Below, in pieces: positions 11,941 to 22,179 of a stretch of DNA of 64,000 nt (position 1 is the first letter of the stretch; every line of letters begins with the position of its first letter). The stretch lies in the NCBI GenBank assembly GCA_947000775.1, contig CAMQGK010000052.1, positions 32,518,501 to 32,582,500 of the forward strand. Direction: 5' to 3'. Source of the stretch: Pterois miles (taxonomy: Eukaryota > Chordata > Actinopteri > Perciformes > Scorpaenidae). Both the position numbers and the translations under genes were made by a program. Under the pieces are notes generated by a model. That model did no database searches. It was not told where the DNA came from and was given only the letters and a program-made list of their open reading frames with translations.

Positions 11941-13152
11941 TAGGGATGCTAAATCTGAAAAACTTCTTAACCCATAACCGACCCTTGTTAACCTCTTATT
12001 AACAGTTAAATGACAAGATCAGTGCCTTACATGCAGCGATGTGCCAGCTGCAGTACATGAACACAACAGACAACTGAGTCAACTGTTCACCATCAGGAGA
12101 ATTACTGTAGCAGCCACGGTGCTGCATTCACTGTCTCCAGTTCACCGTCAGGAGAGTTACTGTAGCAGCCACGGTGCTGCATTCACTGTCTCCAGTTCAC
12201 CGTCAGGAGAGTTACTGTAGCAGCCATGGTGCTGCGTTCACCGTCTCCAGTTCACCGTCAGGAGAGTTACTGTAGCAGCCATGGTGCTGCGTTCACCGTC
12301 TCCAGTTCACCGTCAGGAGAGTTACTGTAGCAGCCACGGTGCTGCGTTCACTGTCTCCAGTTCAGTGTCAGGAGAGTTACTGTAGCAGCCATGGTGCTGC
12401 ATTCACCGTCTCCAGTTCACCGTCAGGAGAGCTACTATAGCAGCCACGGTGCTGCATTCACTGTCTCCAGTTCACCGTCAGGAGTGTTAGCAGCCACGTT
12501 GCTGCGTTCACTGTCTCCAGTTCACCGTCAGGAGTGTTAGCAGCCACGTTGCTGCGTTCACTGTCTCCAGTTCACCGTCAGGAGTGTTAGCAGCCACGGT
12601 GCTGCGTTCACTGTCTCCAGTTCACCGTCAGGAGAGCTACTATAGCAGCCACGGTGCTGCATTCACTGTCTCCAGTTCACCGTCAAGAGAGTTACTGTAG
12701 CAGCCACGGTGCTGCATTCATGTCTCCAGTTCACCGTCAGGAGTGTCAGCAGCCACAGTGCTGCATTCACTGTCTCCAGTTCACCGTCAGGAGTGTTAGC
12801 AGCCACGGTGCTGCGTTCACTGTCTCCAGTTCACCGTCAGGAGAGCTACGATAGCAGCCACGGTGCTGCATTCACTGTCTCCAGTTCACCGTCAGGAGTG
12901 TCAGCAGCCACGGTGCTGCGTTCACTGTCTCCAGTTCACCGTCAGGAGTGTTAGCAGCCACGGTGCTGCGTTCAACATCTTCACTTCACCGGCTCAGCTT
13001 TTCTCCTTAAAGTGATGAGCCGCTCCTCTGTGTTTTTCTCAGCTTTTTAATTAAGTATTAATATATTTTGTAACCATTTGAAACAATAATGTTAATTGGT
13101 TAAAATGCTCAGTGTTAGTTATCAGTTAAACAGTGAATTATTAACATCCCTA
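11941..13152 (+). mobile_element. non-autonomous hAT element carrying a minisatellite
   Basis: The left end tagggatgctaaat is inverted at the right end as ttaacatcccta. The flanks are cctgagga and cctgaggc, an 8-bp target duplication matching at 7 of 8, as expected for hAT elements. The interior is mostly the minisatellite at 12,085-12,979, flanked on the right by the aaagtgatgagccgctcc and ctcagctttttaatta blocks shared with the 7.5-kb copy. No transposase frame remains. Confidence 0.75.
12085..12979 (+). repeat. minisatellite, about 17 copies of 55- and 49-bp units
   Basis: The unit runs from ttcaccgtcaggaga to ctgtctccag and contains gcagccacggtgctgc, whose ends are inverted. The long form is 55 bp. 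The short form, with ggagtgttagcagcc, lacks 6 bp and is 49 bp. I count 17 copies; the first seven are long, followed by mixed long and short units. Both lengths equal 1 modulo 3, so reading frame shifts at every unit; the 66- and 81-residue frames here are repeat translations and not proteins. Confidence 0.95.
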
Positions 13153-14227
13153 CCTGAGGCACAACATCAGTTGTCCTCAGGTTCCTGATGGAAGCACTAG
13201 ATGAACGCTGAATAAGGAATCACTGAAATCCATTCGAAGTCTGGCCTTAAGCGGTCATGATAAAAGCTCTAAACCAAAGTGCAGACTAATTGAGCCAACC
13301 AAAAGATAATTTTAAATTCCAACCCTGAGACAAAACGTCCATCTTTGAAACAGTCAATTCAAATAATGGAATAGTTCTGTCAGATTGAAAGACAAAAGGG
13401 GAAAGCCCTTGAAACAAGCAACAAGTTAAGATGGCAGAGAATCACAAGAGAAGACGGCAAGTGTCTGATGATATCTGAATCTTAATTGGCAGACAGTAAG
13501 CCATCCGCTGGCTCGACCGTCTGTCTGGACCAATCCTGTGTTGTCATATGCGTGACACAGCGCAGCCAATCACTGCATGTCTCCAACAGTAACAGTTGAG
13601 CCGTGGCAGGGCAGTAACACAGACAGACAGGAGAGAAAAGCGGTGAGTGATGACTTAGAAATGTTTTGTTCCAAAAAAGAAAAGTCAGTCCTGCTCAGAG
13701 ACGACAGCTGCACCGACTTTATTTAGTAAAGGTTCAAAATATTGTCAGGCTCATTTCTCTCTGAGCGAGAGAAGTGACGGCAGGAAGACAGGAGTGCTGG
13801 AGGGAGAAGGAAAGTCTTATATGAATTTAGCACAAATAAAACGGGAGATGACTGTATTATATATTATATTATTGTAATGTTGTAATTTCAATTCACTAGA
13901 CATTTGTGTGAAATTGTCATAATTGGCATATGAATTCTTGAGTCATGATCAAAAATGTGTTTTGTGAGGTTGCTTTGACCTTTGACCTCCAAAATCTGAT
14001 CAGTTCATATTTGAGTCCAAGTGGACAGGTATTGCGTTTGCAAGAATGGGATGGACAACCGGAAAACGTAATGCCTCCGGCCATGGCTGGCGCCTGCACA
14101 GATATAAAGAAAGTAAAAAGTACCACACTGTGCCTCAGTGTGTTGTAGGCCTACAGTAGATACATCACACCATTCCTCTGCAAAAGCCAAGTCTAGCCAA
14201 AAAACTACTTCATTTGTGGGGAAAAAA
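13153..14227 (+). other. unique stretch with a possible minor promoter and splice donor
   Basis: Two CCAAT motifs at 13,530-13,534 and 13,566-13,570 stand 73-110 bp upstream of a consensus-quality donor, gcg|gtgagt, at 13,643 on the plus strand. This could be an alternative non-coding first exon, but nothing downstream confirms it. The remainder is AT-rich, with a TATTA-rich patch near 13,855-13,875. Confidence 0.2.
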
Positions 14228-15125
14228 GACATGCAGCTACAGTGGCCGACATGAAAATGTGAATGACCCTCTCTGGAGCTGTGACAGCAGTGTAGGTCAT
14301 GTGGAGAATGTATGTGTATGTGAATGTATCCAGTGGTGCAGAAAAAGAGTTAGTTTAGCTTTGAGAAGATCATGTGAATGTGCAGTGGAAGTCCCAGTTT
14401 GTGCCGAAATAAATGGCACAGCTCCACCAGACCAACAGAGGTTTCCTGTGTCTTGTCTCCTGAATGGAGTGACGGCAGGGGTTAATTCCAGAGCGAGTAA
14501 CATTATCAACTCTGGCCCTAGCAGGAACAGTTAACAGTATCTGGTTTGTCCATTCTGGGCTACTGTAGAAACATGGCGGCCAGCTCTGTTAAGTGCGCCG
14601 GTCGTCGTTCCCAACATGGTCGTAGTGGCCAACGGTGGTACTGCAACTTCTGTGTCTGTCACGTGATGCCATTGGACCCCAAAAGACTTTCTCCCATAGA
14701 CTTACATTGAGAAAGAGACATCTGTAACTTAGCGGATAATTTTTTTGAGGCCAATCAACTCAGTACAAACGCTATAATACCCCTTATTTAAATCCTTGGG
14801 TCCTAAAATTTGTAAAAGGCCTCTACAGACCCAGACCATGACGACAGGGCAAGCCGTGATGTAGGGACCCCGTGAACGAGTCATGTGACCGAGCACATGC
14901 ATCGGACATGCACACAAGGACCCAGTAAGACCCAGAAATCCCAGAAGATCCGGGTACTTTTCCAGACCTGGAACTCTACTCAATGACTTCATGCGCCACT
15001 GAGCAACTTTCATAGGAATGAACTTTTACTACTATCACGTGATTATACACTAAAGAAAACATACTTAATAATATTAGATTATATTTCTGCCCATAGATTC
15101 CCTTAACTGCTACACACTCATTTAA
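14228..15125 (+). mobile_element. family A MITE, copy 2, split by a nested repeat
   Basis: The left half (14,228 to about 14,591) has the blocks tacagtggccgacatg, gaccctctctggagc and ggctactgtagaaacatgg. The right half (about 15,030-15,125) has gattatacactaaagaaa and ctacacactcatttaaa, the family's 3' end. The original 5' inverted end is missing. Frames of 106 and 70 residues lie inside and are not genes. Confidence 0.65.
14592..15030 (+). mobile_element. second repeat nested in the family A copy
   Basis: The interrupting sequence contains gtcacgtgatgccattgg, gactttctcccatagac and ctgggattt-type blocks that I recognise as a common teleost interspersed repeat. The host MITE resumes immediately to its right. 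The exact termini are uncertain by about 20 bp, and the class of the repeat is unknown to me. Confidence 0.5.
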
Positions 15126-15524
15126 AGAGTGATTTTGCATTGAGCTTTCATGAAGTTGGGAGACACAAGAGATGGATTAAAGAAAAAAAAAAAAAAAAAA
15201 AAAAAAGCTCATTAAGGAGATAGCACAGGCTGAGACATCCTGACTTTTAGTCCAGTATGGGTCGAACTCCCTGTAAAACCGCTGATGTCTTTCAAACTCC
15301 AGGCCCCCAGTTTGTAACACAGGCTTTTTATTATAAATCCTCAGTGTCCAAGCCCAAGCTGAGAAAACCCTGAAGACATCATCAGGGATATTTTTTCTGA
15401 CTTGACAAAACTCCTCCAGAGGCACAAAAGACACAGTACAACTGCTTGCACAGTCTGTCTGTGTGGCACTAACATAACGAGTAAACACATCTTGATGTGT
15501 AAAATCACTAGAGTGCCCCTTTAA
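15121..15524 (-). mobile_element. MITE with TTTAAAG inverted ends
   Basis: The left end tttaaagagtgattttgc is mirrored by gtaaaatcactagagtgccc followed by ctttaaa on the right, with a 9-bp difference inside the terminal repeat. The roughly 400-bp element includes an A-run at 15,181-15,206. A 142-residue minus frame, the longest in the window, spans it; it ends in the translated poly-A and has no domain, so it is not annotated as a gene. Confidence 0.65.
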
Positions 15525-16689
15525 AATCTGCTTTGCTGAGTAATTTCTGTGTGTAAAGTAAAGCCAGTCAGGACTTAAAGTGAAAAAGTACTGTATATAT
15601 GACATGTTTACTTTAATCCCTGAATAAATGCATCACAGCCTTGTGATGCTTTAGCTCCTTAGACTCATTCACTGCCGTTCCTACTCTAAAGTGATTTACT
15701 GATTTTTTAAACTAGACTGCATTTCTTTCGAGTACACACTTGCTAGAGGCCTCAGCTGGATGAGACTCCCACAAGTGATGTTGGGAAAATATTTACATTC
15801 ACCTCAGTAGCCTTTTGTACATCAACATTATGTAAATATGATCATAAATATTCAAGCGTCAGTTCAATTTGACTCATTTCACTCGTTTTGCAGCCAGATT
15901 GTCAAACTGTACAGCACAGCCAATACCTAGGCCATCAGGCTGCATTCATAACGGCAGATTGCTGCCCACGCCCACCCCCGCCCCTCCCCAATCCTCCAGA
16001 GATTTGGAATCGGAGGGTGCTTACTTGACATCCCATCAGTCGGCGGCTCACTAACAAGTAGGCCATAAACCTTTTTTCTCTCTTTGATTACACTAAGTGC
16101 ACAGAGGCCAGATGCGACCCAGCCCAGTCATCTGTTGGCTTGCCAGCAGAGCCACTGTAGACTGGCTGGGGTAGGCGGAGGAGGAGGGGGTCACTCAGGG
16201 TCCCCTCCCTTCAGGAATAAAGCCATTGTTCTTCATTACAGCTGGAAAGGCTGCTGGGGGGCACAGACGGAGAACAAGTCCATTTCCACACCTGTTTTCC
16301 ATCACCAGGGCTCCTACCAGCTTGACTCCGAGCCAAACCGTGCTGTTCCAGGATTCAACGGCGTCTGATACAGGCTCTCTGTGTAACAGAAGCTGCCCGT
16401 AGTTTAAGTTTTCTGCCGGTTCACAGTGATAACAAGAGGCAAATAAACTACCCAGTCAATTGCCTTTGTAACAGCAGAAACGACTGTAAAACAGCCTTTA
16501 TTTTAGATCATCACAAAGCAAAAACTCCAGTGAAATACAGCTTTATCAGGACCAATACAGTTTCAGATGCAACAGCTATTTGTGATGATGTGCACTTTGG
16601 GTCAACAAACATCATCTACTGTGAGAAAACTTATTTGCTGTATGGAAATTCTTTACAAATCAGTAAAGAAATGTGCCATAGTCTCATTT
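15525..16689. other. unique stretch, no gene recognised
   Basis: Contains a C-rich patch near 15,965-15,995 and a G-rich patch near 16,171-16,192. The 94-residue plus frame at 16,084-16,368 has no recognisable motif. Confidence 0.5.
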
Positions 16690-16989
16690 ACAGGACCAGT
16701 GTGTAGGATCTGTGTGGTGTATTTACAGATTGCAACCAACTGCTGCCTCTCCCGTGTGCCAAGCCGGTAGGACAAGTATGGTGGCCGACACAAAAACACA
16801 AATGGCCCTCTCTAGAGCCAGTTGCATAGGTCATTTAGAACAAAGCCAATGCCTCGAGTGAGTGTGTACAGGCAAGTGAGTGGTGAAGGAAGAGAGAGTG
16901 AGCAGTGGCGATGGGAGCGAGTAACGTATTGACTCTGGCAAAACAGTGTTTGGCTTGTCCATTCTGGGCGGAGAGGACCGCTTCTTATG

Positions 16990-17247
16990 TACCGTAGTTT
17001 TCGCACTATAAGGTGCACTTAAAATCGGCCAACTGTTTAACTCAGACACTGATGATGAAGGATGTGATGGATTTGTGGAAGAGGAATGGAATGAAAAGTG
17101 AGTGTATTGTTTTGTATTTCATGTGTTACAACTGAAAAATGTTGAGCGTTATTGAAGTTATTGAGCTATTAAATGAACTGAATAAAGTTTGACTTATCTG
17201 ACCGTTTTGTTTGGCTTAATGCTCCTTATAGTGCGAAAAATACGGTA
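16990..17247 (+). mobile_element. pogo/Tigger-like internally deleted element with transposase C-terminus
   Basis: The ends taccgtagttttcgcacta and its inverse (tagtgcgaaaaatacggta) form terminal repeats matching at about 25 of 27 positions, flanked by TA, as for Tc1/mariner-superfamily insertions. From 17,033 to the stop at 17,099-17,101, a plus-strand frame encodes an acidic tail, LFNSDTDDEGCDGFVEEEW plus three residues. This resembles the acidic C-termini of pogo-type (DDE_1) transposases. An AATAAA follows. The catalytic portion is absent. Assignment to pogo rests on the TA target, terminal repeats and tail; a database comparison was not possible. Confidence 0.65.
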
Positions 17248-17249
17248 GA

Positions 17250-17598
17250 TATACTGAACAAAAATATAAACGCAACACTTTTGTTTTTGCTCCCATTTTT
17301 TATGTGTTGAAATCAAAGATCTAAGACTTATTTTATGTACACAAAAGACCTATTTAAAGGCACACACCTGTGCAAAAATCCTGCTGTCTAATCAGTATCT
17401 TGAATGCCACACTTGTGAGGTGGATGAATTAGTTTGTCAAAGGAGGAGTACTCACTAATGCAGATTTAGACAAATTTGTTCACATTGAGAGAAATAGGCC
17501 TTTTGTGTACATAGAAAAAGTCTTAGATCTTTGAATTAAGCACATAAAAAAAGGGAACCAAAACACAATTGTTGCATATATATTTTTGTTCAGTGTAT
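17250..17598 (+). mobile_element. mariner-type MITE
   Basis: The left end atactgaacaaaaatata is mirrored, with small changes, by tatttttgttcagtgtat on the right. Inner arms also pair (ttgtttttgctccc against gggaaccaaaacacaa, and tcaaagatctaagactt against aagtcttagatctttga), so long inverted arms surround a short centre. It lies directly after the pogo-like element. No coding frame. Confidence 0.75.
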
Positions 17599-17710
17599 AA
17601 ACAGCTCATTTTAAAATAATAAAAACATGATTCTTATTATCAGGTGATTATAAACTAAAGAAAACATGCTTATTAACATCACTTCCATTCCTGTCACACA
17701 CTGGTCCATA

Positions 17711-18550
17711 TTTTGAAATCTGTCCACACTAGTGCTGATACAATACCTGAATTTTGGGTCAGAAAATAGTGCAATATTTTTCTCAGTATCTGGCGTTGAG
17801 TGCATTTCACAAAAATAGCCATTCAAGAAATATAAAAACAAAAACAGTCTAAAATAAAATTCTGTTTTACATACGGATGCATGTGATCTAAGAATAAGAA
17901 AAAAAGATGAATGCCAAGTTTTATGAGTATGCTTCCAGAGATGTCAGCGTCTGCTTCTGAGTGAGCACCATACTGCTCTGTGGATCACAACTGATACATC
18001 AGACTGACTTGATAAATAACTGACAAACAGACACAAAATATAAAGAGCCACCTTCTCCTGTCTGTATTTTATGACCCCATGAAGTGGGGCTTCCTACAAA
18101 ACTGAAGTGACAGTATAGCCGGACTGAACCCCCACCATTCATTTTCTGAGAGAAGTGATGAATTGCTTGTGGAGAGCACAAGACGCTCAAAGGTGGCAAG
18201 GGACAAGCAGGATGCATGGAGATCAAATCTTAAATGAGCTGTTGCATGGAAGCGCTCAATCTTCACATCACTCCGCTCAATCGCATCAGAGATCCACTGT
18301 GTATTTACGAGGCAAATAAATGCTTCTTTGATTACAGAAGGAAAACTGAAGGAAAAATTTCAGGTGCACTATCGTGGATTTTTGGGAAATCTCATCACAT
18401 GATATCCTTGATAGTTGTACAGTTTGGAAAAATCCTTCAGTCATCACAATGAGGCAGTAAAACCGGCAGTTCTTGTACCCTCAGCTTACATATTTCAGTA
18501 ATCATCAGTAATGTAGCAGTATATAAAAGAGTAAATAACAGTTATGTATA
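17711..18550. other. no gene recognised
   Basis: Unique AT-rich sequence with overlapping chance frames of 65-76 residues. Confidence 0.5.
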
Positions 18551-18600
18551 TAAGATAAGATAAGATGAACCTTTATTAATCCCCGGAGGGAAATTCGGGA
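18551..18600 (-). mobile_element. retroposon 3' end with (GATAA)n tail
   Basis: taagataagataagatg runs into aacctttattaatcccc and ggagggaaatt. The same join of a gata tail to a tttatta-tccc block occurs in the opposite orientation at 58,213-58,282. It is a short truncated 3' end of a non-LTR element; the clade is not determined. Confidence 0.55.
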
Positions 18601-18632
18601 AGGGTTAGGGTTATATGGTTATATGGTTATAT

Positions 18633-18698
<66 letters not shown>
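18601..18698. repeat. (GGTTATAT)n and (TA)n microsatellite
   Basis: Three or four ggttatat units pass into an uninterrupted (TA)n tract at 18,637-18,698, about 31 dinucleotides. It is likely to be length-polymorphic and cruciform-prone. Confidence 0.95.
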
Positions 18699-18702
<4 letters not shown>

Positions 18703-19260
18703 TATATATGCATACTCCATAATAAAACATAATGCCAGGCAAACACTATTTGGTTCATGTAAGTATCATTCGGTTCATTTGAAATAGGTTATGAGGCCGA
18801 CTGAGTATTTTTTTCATTATGTTTATTGTAACACTAGAAATCAAGGCCTATGGAGAGAGGCTGGGACACGGCGGACAGGGGTATGGGGTGAAATACATGT
18901 TCAGTGTCACTGAAGCTGAGGTGGTGCATTGTGATTGGCTCAGTTTCAGGGAGGGCGGACCAGATTTTACTGCGCATGTCTCTCAACCACCGCCACTGTG
19001 CTTACACTACCACAGTTATCAACACGCCACCTCATGTTAGTTCACCGGCTAACAGCGAATAGTAAACACGTGTAAGTAAATGACTAGTTCCTTCTAGTCA
19101 GCAGTGATCGGTGGTTGTGTTCGGGGAGTTTATTGAGAAGGGTGGAACAGTAGCAGTGAAGCAGTTTTATTGACAAAGGTCTAAACTACAGAGCCTACGT
19201 GTTATTAATATATTATCCTCATAAAGTTTAGGAGCAGCGTAACCCTCGGCTACACAAGCT
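18699..19260. other. unique flank of the minisatellite
   Basis: Moderately GC-rich for the region, with gattggctcag (an inverted CCAAT) near 18,932 and tgcgcatgtctc near 18,970. It may be the left part of a hAT-type element ending at 20,826, but I find no matching left terminus. Confidence 0.3.
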
Positions 19261-20346
19261 GAAACTAAAGCTGGCAGTAGGCTCTGTAGTCTGACTGTTT
19301 AGGTTAGTTTGTCACGTATCTTAGCAGTAAACTAAAGCTGGCAGTAGGCTCTGTAGTCTGACTGTTTAGGTTAGTTTGTCACGTATCTTATTAGTAAACT
19401 AAAGCTGGCAGTAGGCTCTGTAGTCTGACTGTTTAGGTTAGTTTGTCATGTATCTTATTAGTAAACTAAAGCTGGCAGTAGGCTCTGTAGTCTGACTGTT
19501 TAGGTTAGTTTGTCACGTATCTTAGCAGTAAACTAAAGCTGGCAGTAGGATCTGTAGTCTGACTGTTTAGGTTAGTTTGTCATGTATCTTATTAGTAAAC
19601 TAAAGCTGGCAGTAGGCTCTGTAGTCTGACTGTTTAGGTTAGTTTGTCATGTATCTTAGCAGTAAACTAAAGCTGGCAGTAGGCTCTGTAGTCTGACTGT
19701 TTAGGTTAGTTTGTCACGTATCTTAGCAGTAAACTAAAGCTGGCAGTAGGCTCTGTAGTCTGACTGTTTAGGTTAGTTTGTCACGTATCTTATTAGTAAA
19801 CTAAAGCTGGCAGTAGGCTCTGTAGTCTGACTGTTTAGGTTAGTTTGTCATGTATCTTATTAGTAAACTAAAGCTGGCAGTAGGCTCTGTAGTCTGACTG
19901 TTTAGGTTAGTTTGTCACGTATCTTAGCAGTAAACTAAAGCTGGCAGTAGGATCTGTAGTCTGACTGTTTAGGTTAGTTTGTCACGTATCTTAGTAGTAA
20001 ACTAAAGCTGGCAGTAGGCTCTGTAGTCTGACTGTTTAGGTTAGTTTGTCATGTATCTTATTAGTAAACTAAAGCTGGCAGTAGGCTCTGTAGTCTGACT
20101 GTTTAGGTTAGTTTGTCACGTATCTTAGTAGTATACTAAAGCTGGCAGTAGGATCTGTACTCTGACTGTTTAGGTTAGTTTGTCATGTATCTTAGTAGTA
20201 AACTAAAGCTGGCAGTAGGCTCTGTAGTCTGACTGTTTAGGTTAGTTTGTCACGTATCTTAGTAGTAAACTAAAGCTGGCAGTAGGCTCTGTAGTCTGAC
20301 TGTTTAGGTTAGTTTGTCACGTATCTTAGTAGTAAACTAAAGCTGG
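19261..20346 (+). repeat. 67-bp minisatellite, about 16 copies
   Basis: The unit begins aaactaaagctggcagtagg, passes through tctgactgtttaggttag and ends cacgtatcttagcagt. Period measured from first to second copy is 67 bp. Copies are over 95% alike, varying at a few fixed sites: cacg or catg, tagcagt, tattagt or tagtagt, and ggctc or ggatc. The array stops abruptly inside a unit at agctggctgagac. Confidence 0.95.
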
Positions 20347-20404
20347 CTGAGACAAAGCAGCTCCTCCTCTCTACCAGTCGGACCTGTAGTGGTTCTTATC
20401 AGCA

Positions 20405-20501
20405 GAGGGAGGAGGACAGAGGACAGAGGACAGGAAGACAGAGGAAAGGAGGACAGAGGACAGGAGGACAGAGGAAAGGAGGACAGAGGACAGGAGGAAG
20501 G
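20405..20501 (+). repeat. purine-rich GGACAGA tandem repeat
   Basis: Irregular repeats of aggacagagga and caggaggacagagg, almost pure purine on the plus strand. The 69-residue minus frame with serial SFPLSSCPLS units is its translation and not a gene. Confidence 0.9.
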
Positions 20502-20752
20502 ATTGATTGATACTGATTTGTGTTCTTCAGTCTTAATAAACTTCACTCAGGAATCTGATTTATTTTAACATGTCAGATTGTCTCCAGTGAGATATTAATG
20601 AGTTTCTATGGTGACTTTGCTGTTGTAAATATACCACAATGGCACTTTTCTTTTAGATCTGAAGTCCAGCCATAAAATGTGACAATGAAGAAGTGCTTGA
20701 TGAAACAAGTCCAAATTGAAATTAGAAATTGGTTTCCTTTCTGTGTCATAAA

Positions 20753-20826
20753 TGTACCGAACCGAAAACCGTGACCCCAAACCGCGATATGAACTGAACC
20801 GTGAATTTTATGAACCGTCCCACTCC
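20753..20826 (+). mobile_element. probable hAT-type terminal fragment
   Basis: The block gtaccgaaccgaaaaccgtg, then ccgcgatatgaactgaacc and gaaccgtcccactcc, resembles the 3' end of a common teleost hAT family with repeated aaccg motifs. No matching left terminus was found, so it is either truncated or the right edge of an element that includes the 67-bp array. Confidence 0.4.
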
Positions 20827-21432
20827 GAGTTCTAACAGTTTTAAGAGTGGTTTTTTTTTTTTTTTACCTCCCCCTACTGACTCGGAGGTCCATCCTGACC
20901 GCACTAATCTTGTAAATATTAAACATGTTCAATATATGATAAGATCTCCTGTTGTGTGTGGGGAACCTCGAGAACAGCCGACGATGCAGTCATGTGGGAA
21001 AGAATAATAGCCAATAGAGAACCAAGCTGACTGAAGAAGGAAGGACGACGAATGCATGAGCTGCTGATAAACATGAAGCGTAAAGTAAGATAGAGCTCAG
21101 AAATGGAGGACCGACTTGTTCATTTGAGGCAATGACAAGTGTTTATTCAAAATGTCTCCATGACTTCATACATCCATCCTTCAAGAATTTTCAGTATAAA
21201 GTAAAAACTAATATCACTAATGCTTCCTGTCCGTCATCTTCCAGGTTTGAGTACACTTAAGTCATGTTTTATTATGAGAGATGTCGTGAGATTTCTATTT
21301 TTTTCATGGTGGGAACTCTTGTCTTTGATAAATGAATCTGCTATTGTGTGGTGGCTGTTTAGGCCACATCATTGCTCTTCACACACTATAGGAACAAAAA
21401 ATATTCAATATAATATAACATGTAACAGGTGA
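20827..21432. other. no gene recognised
   Basis: Unique sequence with a T-run near 20,852-20,866 and chance frames of 68-70 residues. Confidence 0.5.
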
Positions 21433-21804
21433 GGCTGCACGGTGGTGCAGTGGTTAGCACTCTCATCTCACTGCAAGAGGGCCGCAAGTTTGAATCCGGC
21501 TCCGGGCTCTTCAGTGTGGAGTTTGCATGTCCTCCCCGTGTAACTGTGGGTTTTCTCCGGGTACTCCAGTTTCCTCCCACAGTTAAGACATGCAATTTAG
21601 GTTAACTGATGACTCTAAATTACCTGTAGGTGTGAATGTGAGCGTGGAAGGTTGTCTGTCTCTAAGTGCCCTACGATGGACTGGCGACCTGTCCAGGGTG
21701 AACCCAACCTTCGCCCAATGCCAGCTGGGATCGGCTCCTGCGCCCCCACAACCTAACGGGATAAGCTGTATGGATGGATGGATGGACGGATGGATGGATG
21801 GATG
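21433..21804 (+). mobile_element. tRNA-type SINE with (GGAT)n tail
   Basis: The 5' end ggctgcacggtggtgcagtg contains a match to a Pol III A box (tggtgcagtgg, 21,443-21,453). A B-box-like gtttgaatcc follows at 21,488-21,497, at tRNA-like spacing. The body shows gggttttctccgggtactcc, gatggactggcgacctgtcc and a ggatggatggac tail. This is the most complete of three copies in the window (others at 2,453 and 63,241). The tRNA-derived interpretation is an inference from the boxes. Confidence 0.75.
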
Positions 21805-22179
21805 TTATGTGTGGGGTCGCTCACATTTTGAAAATCTGTTAAGATTTCAAATATATCTTAGAGTGGGCCTGCCTTAAGATATACAGTGGGCTGTATCTTA
21901 GTCAACAAAGGTGTCACAACAATACTATGAGAAAATACAGTAAGTGGATTAACTCAACACGTTGTACCACTTCCAAGTATAAGCTCCTGGGGGGGAAATA
22001 TGTTTGATTCTCTGGCAAAGCTTAAATCTGCACAATAGACACAACTGGTGCTCTTATCCACTGCGACGTCATGAAACATGAACCATGTAAACTGAGAAAA
22101 GAACTAAGGTAATATTTACATAAGTCAGCCATATACTATCTACATTTATTAACTTGTGATGGTCCAGTCATGTCAACTT
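21805..22179. other. no gene recognised
   Basis: Unique AT-rich sequence between two transposons. Confidence 0.5.

Larger units (their letters stand above)
16690..17710 (+). mobile_element. family A MITE, copy 3, interrupted by two other transposons
   Basis: The left part (16,690-16,989) opens with ggaccagtgtgtaggatc and holds cagattgcaaccaact and ggccctctctagagcc. The right part (about 17,600-17,710) has aggtgattataaactaaag and cacacactggtcc, completing the inverted ends. Between them sit a pogo-like element (16,990-17,247) and a mariner-type MITE (17,250-17,598), so the host element must be the oldest of the three. Confidence 0.75.

Noticed and set aside
12654..12954. Open frames of 66 and 81 residues with repeated SPVHRQE-type units
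   Set aside because: They are translations of the 55/49-bp minisatellite; each unit shifts the frame, so no stable protein repeat is maintained.
14214..14534. 106-residue plus frame
   Set aside because: Lies almost wholly within family A MITE sequence and has no domain.
15177..15605. Longest open frame in the window, 142 residues on the minus strand
   Set aside because: It runs along a MITE with inverted ends, finishes in translated poly-A as a run of phenylalanines, and has no domain.
18600..18636. Possible interstitial telomere repeat (gggttaggg)
   Set aside because: Only about one and a half TTAGGG units, immediately changing to ggttatat units.
12085..20346. Regularly spaced repeats that could suggest a CRISPR array
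   Set aside because: Units are contiguous with no unique spacers, lengths are minisatellite-like, and the DNA is vertebrate.
21433..21500. tRNA gene suggested by A- and B-box-like motifs
   Set aside because: No cloverleaf can be drawn, and the boxes belong to a roughly 370-bp SINE present in three copies.
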